Assembly: GCA_900111435.1 (NCBI GenBank)
Contig: FOIY01000003.1
Coordinates: forward strand, 214,201 to 278,200
Direction of reading: 5' to 3'
Origin: Ruminococcaceae bacterium KH2T8
GTDB taxonomy: Bacteria > Bacillota > Clostridia > Saccharofermentanales > Saccharofermentanaceae
DNA: 64,000 nt
Positions 1-9,173 of this stretch are shown here, piece after piece. The notes beneath the pieces are model-generated. The model saw only the letters and a list, made by a program, of their open reading frames with translations. It made no database searches and was not told the DNA's origin. Both the position numbers and the translations under genes were made by a program. Within the stretch, counting starts at the first letter, position 1. Every line of letters begins with the position of its first letter.

Positions 1-480
1 TCCTCGTGATTACCGAGGGAATCTACATACTTAACATCAACAGTATAGTCATCGGCTTCGATACCCGTAGGGATATCCTGTGACCATGTATTACCACCGT
101 CTGTGCTGTACCAAACTTCATCATATCCGGTAGGCATTGTAGTAGGAGGAGTTACAAGTTCCTGTTCAGAACCAGTATATTGAAGTCCCTCGATTGCCGT
201 AGGCTTGTTTGAATCAGTCAAAGACGTTAATGCAGTGGCATCTGCAGGTGCGATCCTTACAGGAACCGTTACACCTGTAATTTCCTCGTGATTACCGAGG
301 GAATCTACATACTTAACATCAACAGTATAGTCATCGGCTTCAATACCCGTAGGGATTTCCTGTGACCATGTATTACCACCGTCTGTGCTGTACCAGATCT
401 GATCATATCCCGTAGGAAGCGAAGATGGAGGTGTTACCAGATCCTGTTCAGAACCTGTATACTGAAGTCCCTCGATTGCT
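1..480. repeat. 282-nt tandem duplication inside the surface-protein gene
   Basis: Bases 1 onward and 283 onward align without gaps at a period of 282 nt (94 codons). The first 115 nt differ at only about 2-3 positions; after that the copies diverge gradually. The in-frame period fits expansion of one Ig-like unit by recent duplication or gene conversion. The array may continue left of the window. Confidence 0.8.
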
Positions 481-3400
481 GTAGGCTTTACATTAGCGTT
501 CAAGTCAGAAGCTTCGGGGGCTGCAGCTACGGAAATATTAAATGTACCGGAAACAACAGTTACATTATAGTTATTGTTTGTTCCAAGCGTGATATTGATA
601 TCATAATCTCCGACATTCTCTCCGGATTCTCTACTTACGCTGTAATCAAGCGTATCTGTTCCATAGAGTGTGCCTGACGTTATGCTTGCGGTAAAGTTCG
701 CTGGATCATCTTCTCCATATGTCTTTCCTGCATCGTCAGCAGTAAGCGTAACATCTGCCGCTGCAATAGTTACAGAGATCGTAGCTGTGTCAACAAATGC
801 TTCATGGTTACCATCTGCAGGCATATACTTAACGTGGATCTCATAATCTCCGGCATTTGTCTCAGAAGGCAATTCGGAACTCCAATTTTCAGTATCTCCT
901 ACACTGTACATTACCGCATTATATCCATCAGGATAATTGTTTGTTCCCTGTACAAGAGTATGTGCCGTTCCGTCATATGTTATAGTGCCATCTACTGCAT
1001 GAGGCCTCTGCTCATCTGTAACTGTTCCATAACCTGATGCCGGTCTGATCCTAAACGAGTTCTCATTTACTATCGTTATCTCATAGTTCGGATTATCTTC
1101 AGCCGTGGCTGTTACTGTAATAGCATAAGTTCCGGCATCAGTACCTTCAGCGCGGCTCAAGGTGTAATTAACATCTGCTCCGCCTGCAGGCTTACCTTCC
1201 ACAGTTGCCGTGAGATCAGGCTCAGTACCACCGTAGACCATGCCCTGATCTGCTTCAACAGTAATAGTTATCGGCGCCTTAGCGATTTCCACTTCGACAC
1301 TTCCAACAATATTCTCGTGATTAGCATCTCCTACATACTGATAATAAACAGTATAGGGACCTGCATTTCTTTCTGTCGGGACACTATTCTGCCAGTACAC
1401 ACCGTCTGTGCTGTACTGGATTCCAGTATAACCATTAAGAGTTGTATCAGAAGGCTGATTGAGCAAGTTCTGATCACCGCCGGTATATACTAGCGATCCT
1501 ATAGCTGTCGGCTTGTTATTTGCAGGAAGATCAGCAGGATCAACAGCTGCTCTGGCGATCGTAAACGTACCCGAAACTACAGTTACATTGTAGTTAGTGT
1601 TTGTTCCATGTGTGATAACAATGTCGTATTCACCGGCACTCTCTCCGGCTTCTCTGCTTACACTGTAATCAAGCGAATCTGTTCCATAGAGCGAGCCTGC
1701 CGTTATACTTGCAGTAAAGTCAGCAGGATCATCTTCTCCAAATGTCTTTCCCGCATCGTCCGCTGTAAGAGTAATTGCTGCTCTTTCGATTGAAACATTC
1801 ACTGTTCCACCGTTAACAGAAGTTCCTGTGTTACTATTCCTAAACTCGAAAGCGATCTCATGATCACCGGCATCTGCAGAAGTTGCAGTTTGACTCCACG
1901 TTCCACCATCTACGCTATACCAGATCTCATCACATCCGTCAGGAAAATCAGCGAGATCAGGCGAAGTAACAAGTTCCTGTGGCTGTCCGTTGTAAGTAAG
2001 ATCATCAACAGCTGTCGGTGATACTGCTAATATCGTTAACGTACCGGTTTGGATAACCACTGTATAATTTGCGGGAACAGTAGATTCCGTAACTGTTGCC
2101 GAAAGAGTATACGTACCGGCTGCCTCACCTGTATCAGAACGGGATATATCGTATTCAATCGAATCAGCATCACCCGCATTGATCTCACCGGTTATTGTCG
2201 CAGTATATGTAGGATCCGACTGACCCATAACCTTGGTAGCATCATCGATAATGAGAGTCAGCGTTGCAGGTTCAATAGTAACATCAAAATATGCAACCGC
2301 AGAATCCGTATGAGCGTCATCACCTATGATCTTGTAATAAACTCTGTAAGTCCCGGCATCAGTCGCAACTAAATCCTCATAATTGTCAGTCCAATTAGTA
2401 CCATCCAAACTATACTGAATATCACCCTGCGTTGTTTCACCGGGCTGAATAAGCACCTTCTCATTACCATCATAAACAAGTCCGCTGTTTAAGGCAGGCG
2501 CTGTTGTAAACTCTGCATTAGGTTGCCATACTGCATAAAGTGTGATGCTTGAAGCCATGCTATCATCAGCTAATATGCTTCCCATATCAGGATATATTAC
2601 AGGACCGTTTTGAGTGGTTGCCCATCCGGAGAATACACCGCCTGGAGGAGGAGTAATAGTATTAGCAGGAAGATTGGATCGAACACCATCCAATATCGTT
2701 ATAGGATCTATCGAACCACTACCACCATTAGCATCAAACGATACCGTCGTGGTATCAAGATCAGAACCGATTGCAAACACTGCTACTCTGGTTACAGTTT
2801 CACCTGCAGGAATATCCATACTCCAAGACCAAGCCATTGATCTATCATTAGTACTAGTAGTGTTAGTATGGATACTATCGTTAAACACATTGGTTTGCGC
2901 GGTAGATACACCGCCAAAACCAGTCCATCTTGTGGAGAAATATCCGTTACCTGGGAAAACATAGTATGTTAATCCTTGATAACTCATTGAAAAGCCGGTG
3001 CCATTTGAAGTAATTAGGGCACCATCAGCTCCACCATTATGATCCCATTTACCTATCTGACAATCAGCATATGTTCCAAGATTAACACTTGCTTGAGTAC
3101 TATTCGTATTGGTCAATGTGTATGTAATAACAACAGCTTCCCCATTTTCCGAGAAATCAGCGGTAATATACGCTTCTACACCATTTTGTGTGTAAGTCTT
3201 TCCATACTCAAAATCCGTAAAGAGCAACTGATCAGATGAATCAACCGTCATTAATGTTCTATATCCACTACCTTCGACCCATGATCCCTTACTATCATAT
3301 GTGGTAGTTATTGGAGCACCTGTAGTTTCGTCAATTCCCCATACATTGTATCCGCAATTAACAGCTACAGTACCATAACTTCCTACGCTAAATCCCATAG

Positions 3401-4361
3401 CGCCACTGGTGGCTCTTTGTGTCGTCTCATTATTAGTGCTGATCTCTACATCATATGTAACACCACCAATTACAAATCCGACTGTCTCAGTTCCATCAAA
3501 AGATCCATTCTCTGAGATCAACCAGATACCACTTGTCTGACTGGCATTAATATGAGAACCGTCCGCAACTATTACATTTGAAACATCACCTTCAGGAAGA
3601 CCAACAGAACGAGCAATCTCGTTAGCTGTTACAGTCGTTGCTCTTGAAAGGTTATATGTTTCTGTCTCATAAGAGAAAACTAATACATAATACGAGAAGC
3701 CGTCTGTCTCAGCTACGACCAACTCATCCTCAACATTGACATCAAGTGCGATCGCCTCATCCTCATCCGTGATGTGATAGACATCTACATCGAGATTGGA
3801 ATCGGCTACGAGAGAATCAGAGAATGAGACATATACATTTCCTGCCTCTGTATCAGGTTCGATCTCATTGCCTTCGCTGTCATAGATCGTGATATCAAAT
3901 GTCATCGAATGTGCAATGTTGACATCATCATTAAGTGTCTCTTCGATAAGGGCATCTGAATCCTCAGTGTCTTCAACACGCTCGACATTCATATATGCGC
4001 CTTCAGGGAACACGCCTTCATCGGCGATGACCGATACGATCACGCCGTCAACTTCTGCTTCCTCATTAAAGGGAGCTGCTTCTATAGCTTCTGCGATCTC
4101 TTCGGGGATCTCTTCCGTCACTTCTTCAGTGAACTCTGTCTCGTCGGGAACCGACTCAGCCTCTTCTGCGGCCTCGGTCTCTTCAATGATCGATTCGGTC
4201 TCTTCCGTAGCCGAATCAGGTTCTTCCGAATTCTCAGGGACCTCTTGAAGCGTAACATCATCGAGCTCATCTGCGGATACGATATCGGCAGAGGACGAGA
4301 TCAATACGTTAAACGTCATCGAGGTAGACACTAAGAACGCCAGTATTTTGCGGGTCTTCAT
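1..4361 (-). CDS. Large secreted MBG/Ig-like repeat surface protein, 5' part (C-terminus cut by window edge)
   Basis: An open frame runs uninterrupted from ATG at 4361 (AGGAGG ribosome site at about 4369-4377) to the left edge, giving 1,453 codons with no stop. The N-terminus (MKTRKILAFLVSTSMTFNVL) is a signal peptide. An acidic Glu/Ser/Thr-rich stretch follows (about residues 40-100), then a folded region, a Listeria-Bacteroides-type repeat at about 535-610 (DANGGSG to LYAVW), and alternating MBG-type domains (VxGxxDPxxTATI, YTLSRAEG, Y-x-V-T-I-x-G-T-x-x-I) with units ending in YTGxEQxLV. Such proteins are exported adhesin or wall-associated proteins. The anchor, expected at the missing C-terminus (LPXTG or SLH), cannot be seen. 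The two leftmost repeats are almost identical in DNA. The family call is firm; the binding target is unknown. Confidence 0.85.
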   Translation of the reverse strand, partial: MKTRKILAFLVSTSMTFNVLISSSADIVSADELDDVTLQEVPENSEEPDSATEETESIIEETEAAEEAESVPDETEFTEEVTEEIPEEIAEAIEAAPFNEEAEVDGVIVSVIADEGVFPEGAYMNVERVEDTEDSDALIEETLNDDVNIAHSMTFDITIYDSEGNEIEPDTEAGNVYVSFSDSLVADSNLDVDVYHITDEDEAIALDVNVEDELVVAETDGFSYYVLVFSYETETYNLSRATTVTANEIARSVGLPEGDVSNVIVADGSHINASQTSGIWLISENGSFDGTETVGFVIGGVTYDVEISTNNETTQRATSGAMGFSVGSYGTVAVNCGYNVWGIDETTGAPITTTYDSKGSWVEGSGYRTLMTVDSSDQLLFTDFEYGKTYTQNGVEAYITADFSENGEAVVITYTLTNTNSTQASVNLGTYADCQIGKWDHNGGADGALITSNGTGFSMSYQGLTYYVFPGNGYFSTRWTGFGGVSTAQTNVFNDSIHTNTTSTNDRSMAWSWSMDIPAGETVTRVAVFAIGSDLDTTTVSFDANGGSGSIDPITILDGVRSNLPANTITPPPGGVFSGWATTQNGPVIYPDMGSILADDSMASSITLYAVWQPNAEFTTAPALNSGLVYDGNEKVLIQPGETTQGDIQYSLDGTNWTDNYEDLVATDAGTYRVYYKIIGDDAHTDSAVAYFDVTIEPATLTLIIDDATKVMGQSDPTYTATITGEINAGDADSIEYDISRSDTGEAAGTYTLSATVTESTVPANYTVVIQTGTLTILAVSPTAVDDLTYNGQPQELVTSPDLADFPDGCDEIWYSVDGGTWSQTATSADAGDHEIAFEFRNSNTGTSVNGGTVNVSIERAAITLTADDAGKTFGEDDPADFTASITAGSLYGTDSLDYSVSREAGESAGEYDIVITHGTNTNYNVTVVSGTFTIARAAVDPADLPANNKPTAIGSLVYTGGDQNLLNQPSDTTLNGYTGIQYSTDGVYWQNSVPTERNAGPYTVYYQYVGDANHENIVGSVEVEIAKAPITITVEADQGMVYGGTEPDLTATVEGKPAGGADVNYTLSRAEGTDAGTYAITVTATAEDNPNYEITIVNENSFRIRPASGYGTVTDEQRPHAVDGTITYDGTAHTLVQGTNNYPDGYNAVMYSVGDTENWSSELPSETNAGDYEIHVKYMPADGNHEAFVDTATISVTIAAADVTLTADDAGKTYGEDDPANFTASITSGTLYGTDTLDYSVSRESGENVGDYDINITLGTNNNYNVTVVSGTFNISVAAAPEASDLNANVKPTAIEGLQYTGSEQDLVTPPSSLPTGYDQIWYSTDGGNTWSQEIPTGIEADDYTVDVKYVDSLGNHEEITGVTVPVRIAPADATALTSLTDSNKPTAIEGLQYTGSEQELVTPPTTMPTGYDEVWYSTDGGNTWSQDIPTGIEADDYTVDVKYVDSLGNHE

Positions 4362-4408
4362 AGGCTTTTCCTCCTCTCGGATCAACTTGCCTCGATTTTA
4401 AAAAAATA

Positions 4409-4437
4409 AATAAACCTACTACAATAAGATGTGACAA
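4409..4437 (-). promoter_or_regulatory. Promoter for the large surface protein
   Basis: Reading leftwards, TTGTCA (4437-4432), a 17-nt spacer and TTTATT (4414-4409) lie about 50 nt ahead of the ATG at 4361. The -35 hexamer sits inside the GTGACA-ATA-TGTCAC palindrome. The -10 is in an AT-rich run, so its register is uncertain. Confidence 0.45.
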
Positions 4438-4445
4438 TATGTCAC
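4431..4445. promoter_or_regulatory. Candidate operator palindrome GTGACA-ATA-TGTCAC
   Basis: A perfect 6-bp inverted repeat with a 3-nt centre overlaps the -35 of the leftward promoter and lies just upstream of the rightward promoter at 4467-4495. A repressor bound here would block the surface-protein promoter. The cognate regulator is not identifiable. Confidence 0.35.
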
Positions 4446-4466
4446 GTCATAGTTATTTCACAGAAT

Positions 4467-4495
4467 TTGGTAGTTCTGTTCACGGAATTTATAAT
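4467..4495 (+). promoter_or_regulatory. Promoter for the first lipoprotein
   Basis: TTGGTA (4467-4472), a 17-nt spacer and a perfect TATAAT (4490-4495) lie 80 nt before the TTG start at 4575. Confidence 0.65.
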
Positions 4496-4574
4496 TCAGA
4501 CACGAGCGATTATTGTCAGTAATACTGATAAAGGACATAATTAAGCGAATAAGAGATAAGATGGAGACTATAAT

Positions 4575-5459
4575 TTGAAGCCTAAGAACATACGATCAGC
4601 CCCTATTTTCACGAGCATCCTGCTCTGTTCATCGATACTTACAGGCTGTGCCGATACGATTGAGAGCACTGCCCTTTCCGAAAACACGACTACAAGCATC
4701 GAAGAGACTTCGGAGACAACGACTGAAGCTACTACTTCCGAGACGACAGAGACTTCAGAAAGAACGACTTATCCTACCGAGGATGTCCCTGATGAGGTCC
4801 TCGAGCAGATTCAGATCATCTACGACAATTACGATGTTTGGAAGCTGCAGCCTTACGATCCTTCAACCGATTACTCGGAGGAATACTGGAACTCTCCGCT
4901 ATATGCCATTACGGATCTTGATAACGACGGCATGCTCGAGATCATTAAGACAGGATTTTCGGGAAGTGGCGTCTACTCAGGCAATGTCTTTTATGAAGTG
5001 ACCGAAGACGGCGAACTGGAACTTCTAAACGAAGAATTTGGGGGAGATTTGGGCGGCCCGGACCTCTGGAATCACGATGCTTACAGTTACTATACCGACG
5101 AAGACGGCACCAGATGGTATCTGACTCAAGACTATTGTCAGAGCGGCGTTTCATACTGGCAATTCGAGTATTCCTGCCTTTCTGTCGCAGACGGATATAC
5201 GTACGTACCTTATTGCTATGAAGAGTTTTCCGCAACTTATGACGAAGAGAGCGATTCTTGTATCGAAGAATTCAACTTCTATGACGGTGATCGTAACGAG
5301 ATCACAGAGGATGAATTCGATCAGATAATGGCTGAATACGCTGATATTGTTGAAGGAGAGTCAGCTATAGGTTGGATACCTGCCAAACCTGACGGCGAGA
5401 TGCTTATGCCGAGTATGTACAATCTGATAGATTCCTATAGGACTTTCGAGGGGTTATAA
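4575..5459 (+). CDS. Lipoprotein with Thr/Glu-rich linker and DLDNDG motif
   Basis: The 294-residue product starts at TTG 4575, 7 nt after GGAG (4564-4567). An ATG at 4561 opens only a 5-codon frame. A type II signal peptide ends at the lipobox LTGC (Cys about 25). A low-complexity Thr/Ser/Glu linker (about 30-70) leads to a globular domain with DLDNDGMLEII, a Ca-binding-like loop near residue 116, and an aromatic/acidic C-terminus. The next gene encodes a clear paralogue, so the pair probably arose by duplication. I do not recognise a named family beyond a secreted lipoprotein; a surface-exposed accessory role is inference. Confidence 0.75.
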   Translation: MKPKNIRSAPIFTSILLCSSILTGCADTIESTALSENTTTSIEETSETTTEATTSETTETSERTTYPTEDVPDEVLEQIQIIYDNYDVWKLQPYDPSTDYSEEYWNSPLYAITDLDNDGMLEIIKTGFSGSGVYSGNVFYEVTEDGELELLNEEFGGDLGGPDLWNHDAYSYYTDEDGTRWYLTQDYCQSGVSYWQFEYSCLSVADGYTYVPYCYEEFSATYDEESDSCIEEFNFYDGDRNEITEDEFDQIMAEYADIVEGESAIGWIPAKPDGEMLMPSMYNLIDSYRTFEGL

Positions 5460-5547
5460 TATAGCGGTCGTTTTTGACACTAAGTAGAATAAATGACAAA
5501 ATACATAAGCAGTAATGATGCCTTGATTGAAAGGAACTCTAGTTCTG

Positions 5548-6330
5548 ATGAAGAATAGTAACAAAGCTATAGCAGCTCTTTTATTGTGTTCGGTGATGCT
5601 TACCGGATGCGGCGCCTTGAAGAGAAATAAGTCTCTCGAGACATCTCCCGAATCCGAAGTCCCCGAATCCGAGAGGACTGTAGGACCCGAATTCGTAGTA
5701 ACGGCATTCCCCTACACAGAGCCCGCTGACGTAGCATGGCAGTATCAGGTAATATACGATAACAGCGCCATCTGGCAGTACGACGAGGCTGTAGATGTCA
5801 ATATCAACAGATTCCTTTACGGAGTAATGGACCTTGATAATGACGGATATCTCGAGATAATAAAGTCCGGATGCTATGACAGCGTCTACCAGACAACGAC
5901 TAAGATATTCGAAGTAACTCCCGAGGGTACGCTTACCGAGATCGATACTTCCCTCTTTAATAACGATATCAACGCAGCTCCCGATCTTTGGGATCTCGAC
6001 GAATGGTATTCTTTCGTTGATGAAAACGGCAATCTCAACTACCTCGTGATCAACATAATTAACCGCGAAGCCGCAGGTATCGCCTATACATATTCGATCA
6101 TGTCGATACAGGATAATCAGATCATCTATCGTCCCGTTTGCGAGAGGGTCGAGGATTACGGCAGATACATCTACTACGATGCAAACGGTAATGAGATCAC
6201 AAAGGAAGAATTCGATGCTATCTACGCAAGCGATTACGCGGACATCATCGAGTACAAGATGTCGATGACTTGGTTTAACGAAGTCGAGCTTTACAGGATC
6301 GAAGAGTCTTATAACGGATTCAGGTTCTGA
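5548..6330 (+). CDS. Lipoprotein paralogous to the preceding gene
   Basis: The ATG at 5548 is preferred over an upstream TTG at 5527 because AAGGA (5531-5535) is well placed and the sequence from 5548 gives a canonical lipoprotein signal peptide (MKNSNKAIAALLLCSVML then TGC). The 260-residue product shares order and motifs with the gene before it: a Trp/Tyr-rich start (IYDNSAIWQYD), MDLDNDGYLEIIKSG, PDLWDLDEWYSF and a C-terminal acidic helix (EITKEEFDAIYASDYADIIE). Its linker is shorter and less Thr-rich. The last 22 nt overlap the convergent gene at 6309. Function unknown; probably exported and anchored in the membrane. Confidence 0.75.
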   Translation: MKNSNKAIAALLLCSVMLTGCGALKRNKSLETSPESEVPESERTVGPEFVVTAFPYTEPADVAWQYQVIYDNSAIWQYDEAVDVNINRFLYGVMDLDNDGYLEIIKSGCYDSVYQTTTKIFEVTPEGTLTEIDTSLFNNDINAAPDLWDLDEWYSFVDENGNLNYLVINIINREAAGIAYTYSIMSIQDNQIIYRPVCERVEDYGRYIYYDANGNEITKEEFDAIYASDYADIIEYKMSMTWFNEVELYRIEESYNGFRF

Positions 6331-6719
6331 TCGAGCATCTTCCTTATATGCTCGACATTGGCATCACGATCGTCTATACCGTCTAAGTCGAACCACATAA
6401 AGCCCTCTGAAGGCATGAGATCCCGGGCATCCATGATGCCGCGAAGATACATCTGAGCAACATGATTGGCACACACTCTGCAGTCAAATAGATCTCGCAG
6501 GACGTGTGCCTTTTCAATGCCGGAAATATCACTTATCCCGCGCACTTTGAGAAGATACATGTGAAGTATCCTGGCTGCGTTTTTGCGTGTAATATCACGG
6601 TCTGCGAATAGCTCGTCCTCAGCTTCGAGCCAGCCCTCTTTCCTGCCGCGGATAAAGACATCTTTCGGCTCTTCACCGGCCTGACGGCACAGCTCCGTTA
6701 TAAAGTCTTCGGTAGTCAT
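6309..6719 (-). CDS. SLH-like small protein translationally coupled to alpha-galactosidase
   Basis: The 136-residue product starts with an ATG that overlaps the TGA of the alpha-galactosidase gene (ATGA), a sign of translational coupling. It has no signal peptide. The pattern (GRKEGWL, DITRKNAARILHMYLLK, a DLFDCRVCANHVAQMYLRGIM segment, then FDLDG) matches a cytoplasmic SLH-like domain common in Clostridia, where it often sits at the end of enzymes or alone. The two Cys of CRVC are typical. Its role is unknown; coupling suggests it acts with, or modulates, the GH27 enzyme. The 3' end overlaps the convergent lipoprotein gene by 22 nt. Confidence 0.7.
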   Translation of the reverse strand: MTTEDFITELCRQAGEEPKDVFIRGRKEGWLEAEDELFADRDITRKNAARILHMYLLKVRGISDISGIEKAHVLRDLFDCRVCANHVAQMYLRGIMDARDLMPSEGFMWFDLDGIDDRDANVEHIRKMLDQNLNPL

Positions 6720-8485
6720 GCGACGGGCGTGATCCTCAAGACCTTGGAGTCACAAGCCTTTATGTGTTCGATACCGAACGTCTTTGAATTTACTGTCGTT
6801 TCTTCCTTAGAGATAAGATCCCTGACCTGATACGAGGTCGCATTCTCGAAAGCATCCGCATTCACCATCTTATGACCTATCGCCTTAACGATATCGGCTG
6901 CATCGACTGATACTTTCTGATCCTTGTCGGCGTCCTCGATATTGAAGAACGCAAGGGCGATATCACCGTTGGAAAGCGGCTTTGCAAGGACATCGATCCT
7001 CTTGGTATCTCTTATGTAGTCCTTATCGGGAGCAGAGCACTCGGCCGTAGTAAAGATCCTCTTTGCCTGGATGCCGAGCGGGTCCTGATCGAGCGTGATA
7101 AGATCGGTATTTGAGATGATGTTATAGATATTATCGTCCTTCTCTACTCTTCTTAAGTCCATGCCGAGCATCAGGGGAGAATTGAGCATACACCACATGG
7201 CCATATGGCTCATGCACATAGTATCGGTAATACCGTCCATTCCGATAACGAGCATATCCGGGTCATTCCAGCCCTTATCGAGGCCTGAGAACTCATCCAT
7301 TATGACTGCCTTATTGTACTGGGACGTGATAGAAGTCGTATAGTCACCTTCCCATGCCGCGGTACCGTGATCTCCGTCTGCACCTACCTGGAAAGTAATG
7401 TCATTTAGGATCCTCCAAGAGTCTCCGACCTTATGTCCCCAGTCCTGAGGCTGCGTCTTTCCCCATTCGCAGATCGAGAAGACGATATCCCTGTCTCCGC
7501 CTGCTGCGATAAGCTCCTTCTTTATCTCGGTATATGAATGAAGCGTATTCTCCTGACGCCTGTGATTCATGAGTCGGAGCACATTCTTACCCGCCTTGAG
7601 ATGCACCTTTATAGGCGCTGAATCGGCAAAAGTCTCGCTGTCAGGCGTTACGGGGAGCATCTCGTCGAAGAACATCTCATTTCCTACTGCGACCTGAAGC
7701 CACTGACCGACGCCCTCTTCCTCGCCTGTAGCATACGATACGATGAGCTCGACGTCCTTTTCAGTGTCAGAATCGATCTCAAATTGAAGCTCACTGCTCC
7801 TCACCCCTACCGGAGTGTGATCGGGGGCTGTACCATCGAATGTACCGATGTTTGTAACAATGTTACATTTTATTTCCGCCCTCGTTCCGGTGATGATTCC
7901 TTCCTTAGCGACGTTCAATTTCTTACCGTCGATCATTATCTCTTTGATATTGGGAGCATAAGAGTATTTTGCATTCGTAGGATCAGCAAAAGTTGCATTG
8001 TCCCACATGTAATAGCAGTTATCCACCTTGATAAAATCAATATCCCACTTTATATAATCCTCACAGTCGACCTTCTCATAGCCGTAGATACCGACCTCAG
8101 CACCTGAACAAAGTCTGGTACCGATATCGTTATACATTCCGAACTTCATATCCATAGCATGGATATGGTCGGCTAAGGCCTTAAAGCCTGAGGGAAACTT
8201 AACGTCGTCAGCCTGAAGCCTGCCGTTAACACGCTCGGGCCTGTAGCATCCGTCATCGAGGACCAGATACTCATAACCGAGCTTATCGAGTTCGAGCTCC
8301 TTGATCTTTGCGGCCATTGCCTTGGTAAGTTCCTCGGTATTGCCGCTGCCGAAAGCATTCCAGCTATTCCATCCCATCGCTGGAAGGCGCTGCTTCTTAC
8401 TCGGGAAAAGTGAGTTACTCGAATCTTTAAACGAGTCAAATCTCAATCTCTTATCATCTATATTGGAAGGTCCTGATGTGATCAT
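6716..8485 (-). CDS. GH27 alpha-galactosidase with inserted carbohydrate-binding-like domain
   Basis: The start at 8485 is chosen because AAGGAG (8498-8493) lies 7 nt upstream; longer frames lack a site. The 589-residue product shows GH27 hallmarks: PAMGWNSWNAFG (about 36), LDDGCY (about 77), the nucleophile region FIKVDNCYY (Asp about 155), SWRILND (acid/base Asp about 362) and GWNDPDML (about 406). Between nucleophile and acid/base lies an extra beta-sandwich-like stretch (about 195-325) resembling CBM35/CBM6 modules, followed by the resumed barrel and a C-terminal beta domain. There is no signal peptide, so it probably hydrolyses imported alpha-galactosides (melibiose, raffinose-type or galactomannan fragments) in the cytoplasm. 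It is followed by a coupled SLH-like gene. Confidence 0.88.
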   Translation of the reverse strand: MITSGPSNIDDKRLRFDSFKDSSNSLFPSKKQRLPAMGWNSWNAFGSGNTEELTKAMAAKIKELELDKLGYEYLVLDDGCYRPERVNGRLQADDVKFPSGFKALADHIHAMDMKFGMYNDIGTRLCSGAEVGIYGYEKVDCEDYIKWDIDFIKVDNCYYMWDNATFADPTNAKYSYAPNIKEIMIDGKKLNVAKEGIITGTRAEIKCNIVTNIGTFDGTAPDHTPVGVRSSELQFEIDSDTEKDVELIVSYATGEEEGVGQWLQVAVGNEMFFDEMLPVTPDSETFADSAPIKVHLKAGKNVLRLMNHRRQENTLHSYTEIKKELIAAGGDRDIVFSICEWGKTQPQDWGHKVGDSWRILNDITFQVGADGDHGTAAWEGDYTTSITSQYNKAVIMDEFSGLDKGWNDPDMLVIGMDGITDTMCMSHMAMWCMLNSPLMLGMDLRRVEKDDNIYNIISNTDLITLDQDPLGIQAKRIFTTAECSAPDKDYIRDTKRIDVLAKPLSNGDIALAFFNIEDADKDQKVSVDAADIVKAIGHKMVNADAFENATSYQVRDLISKEETTVNSKTFGIEHIKACDSKVLRITPVA

Positions 8486-8556
8486 AATAATGCTCCTTGG
8501 TCTTTGTAACTTCTCACAGATTACCAAAAAGCACTAGAATACAAAAGAGGGACAGA

Positions 8557-8829
8557 TCAATAAAGATCAGAGTGAGTTCCTGTGCGAAACAATAATAGCT
8601 CCAGCGAGTCTTTCGTTACTCGATAGATCAACAACCAATCAGGTTCGATATGACATTCACGAAAGCTTCGATAATTCCCTGCCAGATTATGATCTCTGTA
8701 CTTAACGTCAAGCGTCTTACCTTCTGCAAGATCGTTTACAACGCTATTCAAAAGAGAAATATCAAGACCACGTTTATAAGCTAGCTTCAGATCCTTCTTA
8801 AATTGATTCGAGGGAATGATCTTAAGCAT
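8557..8829 (-). CDS. YafQ/RelE-family mRNA interferase toxin
   Basis: The start is the ATG at 8829, inside the end of the antitoxin gene (8-nt overlap); longer in-frame extensions are shadow sequence. The 90-residue product (MLKIIPSNQFKKDLKLAYKRG, then DHNLAGNYRSFRECHIEPDWLLIYR and LLLFRTGTHSDLY) has the YafQ signature: DHxLxGxxxxxRECHxxPDWLLIYR and a C-terminal RTGTHSDLF-like motif with the catalytic His/Asp. It would cleave mRNA on the ribosome unless bound by the upstream antitoxin. Confidence 0.92.
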   Translation of the reverse strand: MLKIIPSNQFKKDLKLAYKRGLDISLLNSVVNDLAEGKTLDVKYRDHNLAGNYRSFRECHIEPDWLLIYRVTKDSLELLLFRTGTHSDLY

Positions 8830-9103
8830 CAGCCAGAACCTCATCGACCAATTCGGCAAAGGTGTCGTAACGCTTATAGTTCTCAGGATCACTAAGCATC
8901 TTCTCGTACTCCGCCAGAGCAGCTGCAGTCCTGACATTGGGAGTATGACGCTTGATCTCGAAAGGGATTCCCTCCTGACTTACCGCACACTTAAGAAACA
9001 TCGTAACGGCCGTGGTCATATTAAGACCAAGATCCTCAAATAACTCTTCAGCCGCCTTCTTAAGCTCTGTATCAACACGGACATTTATATTAGTCGTAGC
9101 CAT
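8822..9103 (-). CDS. RelB/DinJ-family antitoxin
   Basis: The start at 9103 (MATTNINVRVDTELKKAAEELF) follows AAAGGGG at about 9 nt. The 93-residue product has the ribbon-helix-helix N-terminus of RelB/DinJ (NINVRVDTELKKxAEELFEDLGLNMTTAVTMFLKCAV), with GIPFEI next and a Tyr/Glu-rich C-terminus that would wrap the toxin. Its own sigma-A promoter with an imperfect palindrome lies directly upstream, fitting classical autoregulation by the toxin-antitoxin complex. The toxin gene overlaps its 3' end. Confidence 0.93.
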   Translation of the reverse strand: MATTNINVRVDTELKKAAEELFEDLGLNMTTAVTMFLKCAVSQEGIPFEIKRHTPNVRTAAALAEYEKMLSDPENYKRYDTFAELVDEVLADA

Positions 9104-9129
9104 GATCATCAACCCCTTTCTGTACATTC

Positions 9130-9168
9130 ATCATACAGCGACTGTAATCACATTGTCAACACAGTGTA
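9130..9168 (-). promoter_or_regulatory. Toxin-antitoxin promoter with imperfect operator
   Basis: Reading leftwards, a perfect TTGACA (9159-9154), an 18-nt spacer and TATGAT (9135-9130) lie just ahead of relB. An imperfect inverted repeat, CATTGT-CAAC-ACAGTG (9151-9166), covers the -35, where a ribbon-helix-helix antitoxin could bind. Confidence 0.7.
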
Positions 9169-9173
9169 AAACA

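Noticed and set aside
4561-4578. Five-codon ORF overlapping the TTG start of the lipoprotein gene
   Set aside because: It has no separate ribosome site and its GGAG serves the TTG start; probably chance.
8830-8937. Longer N-terminus for the YafQ-type toxin
   Set aside because: The extension is antitoxin sequence in another frame; the ATG at 8829 gives the family's usual length.
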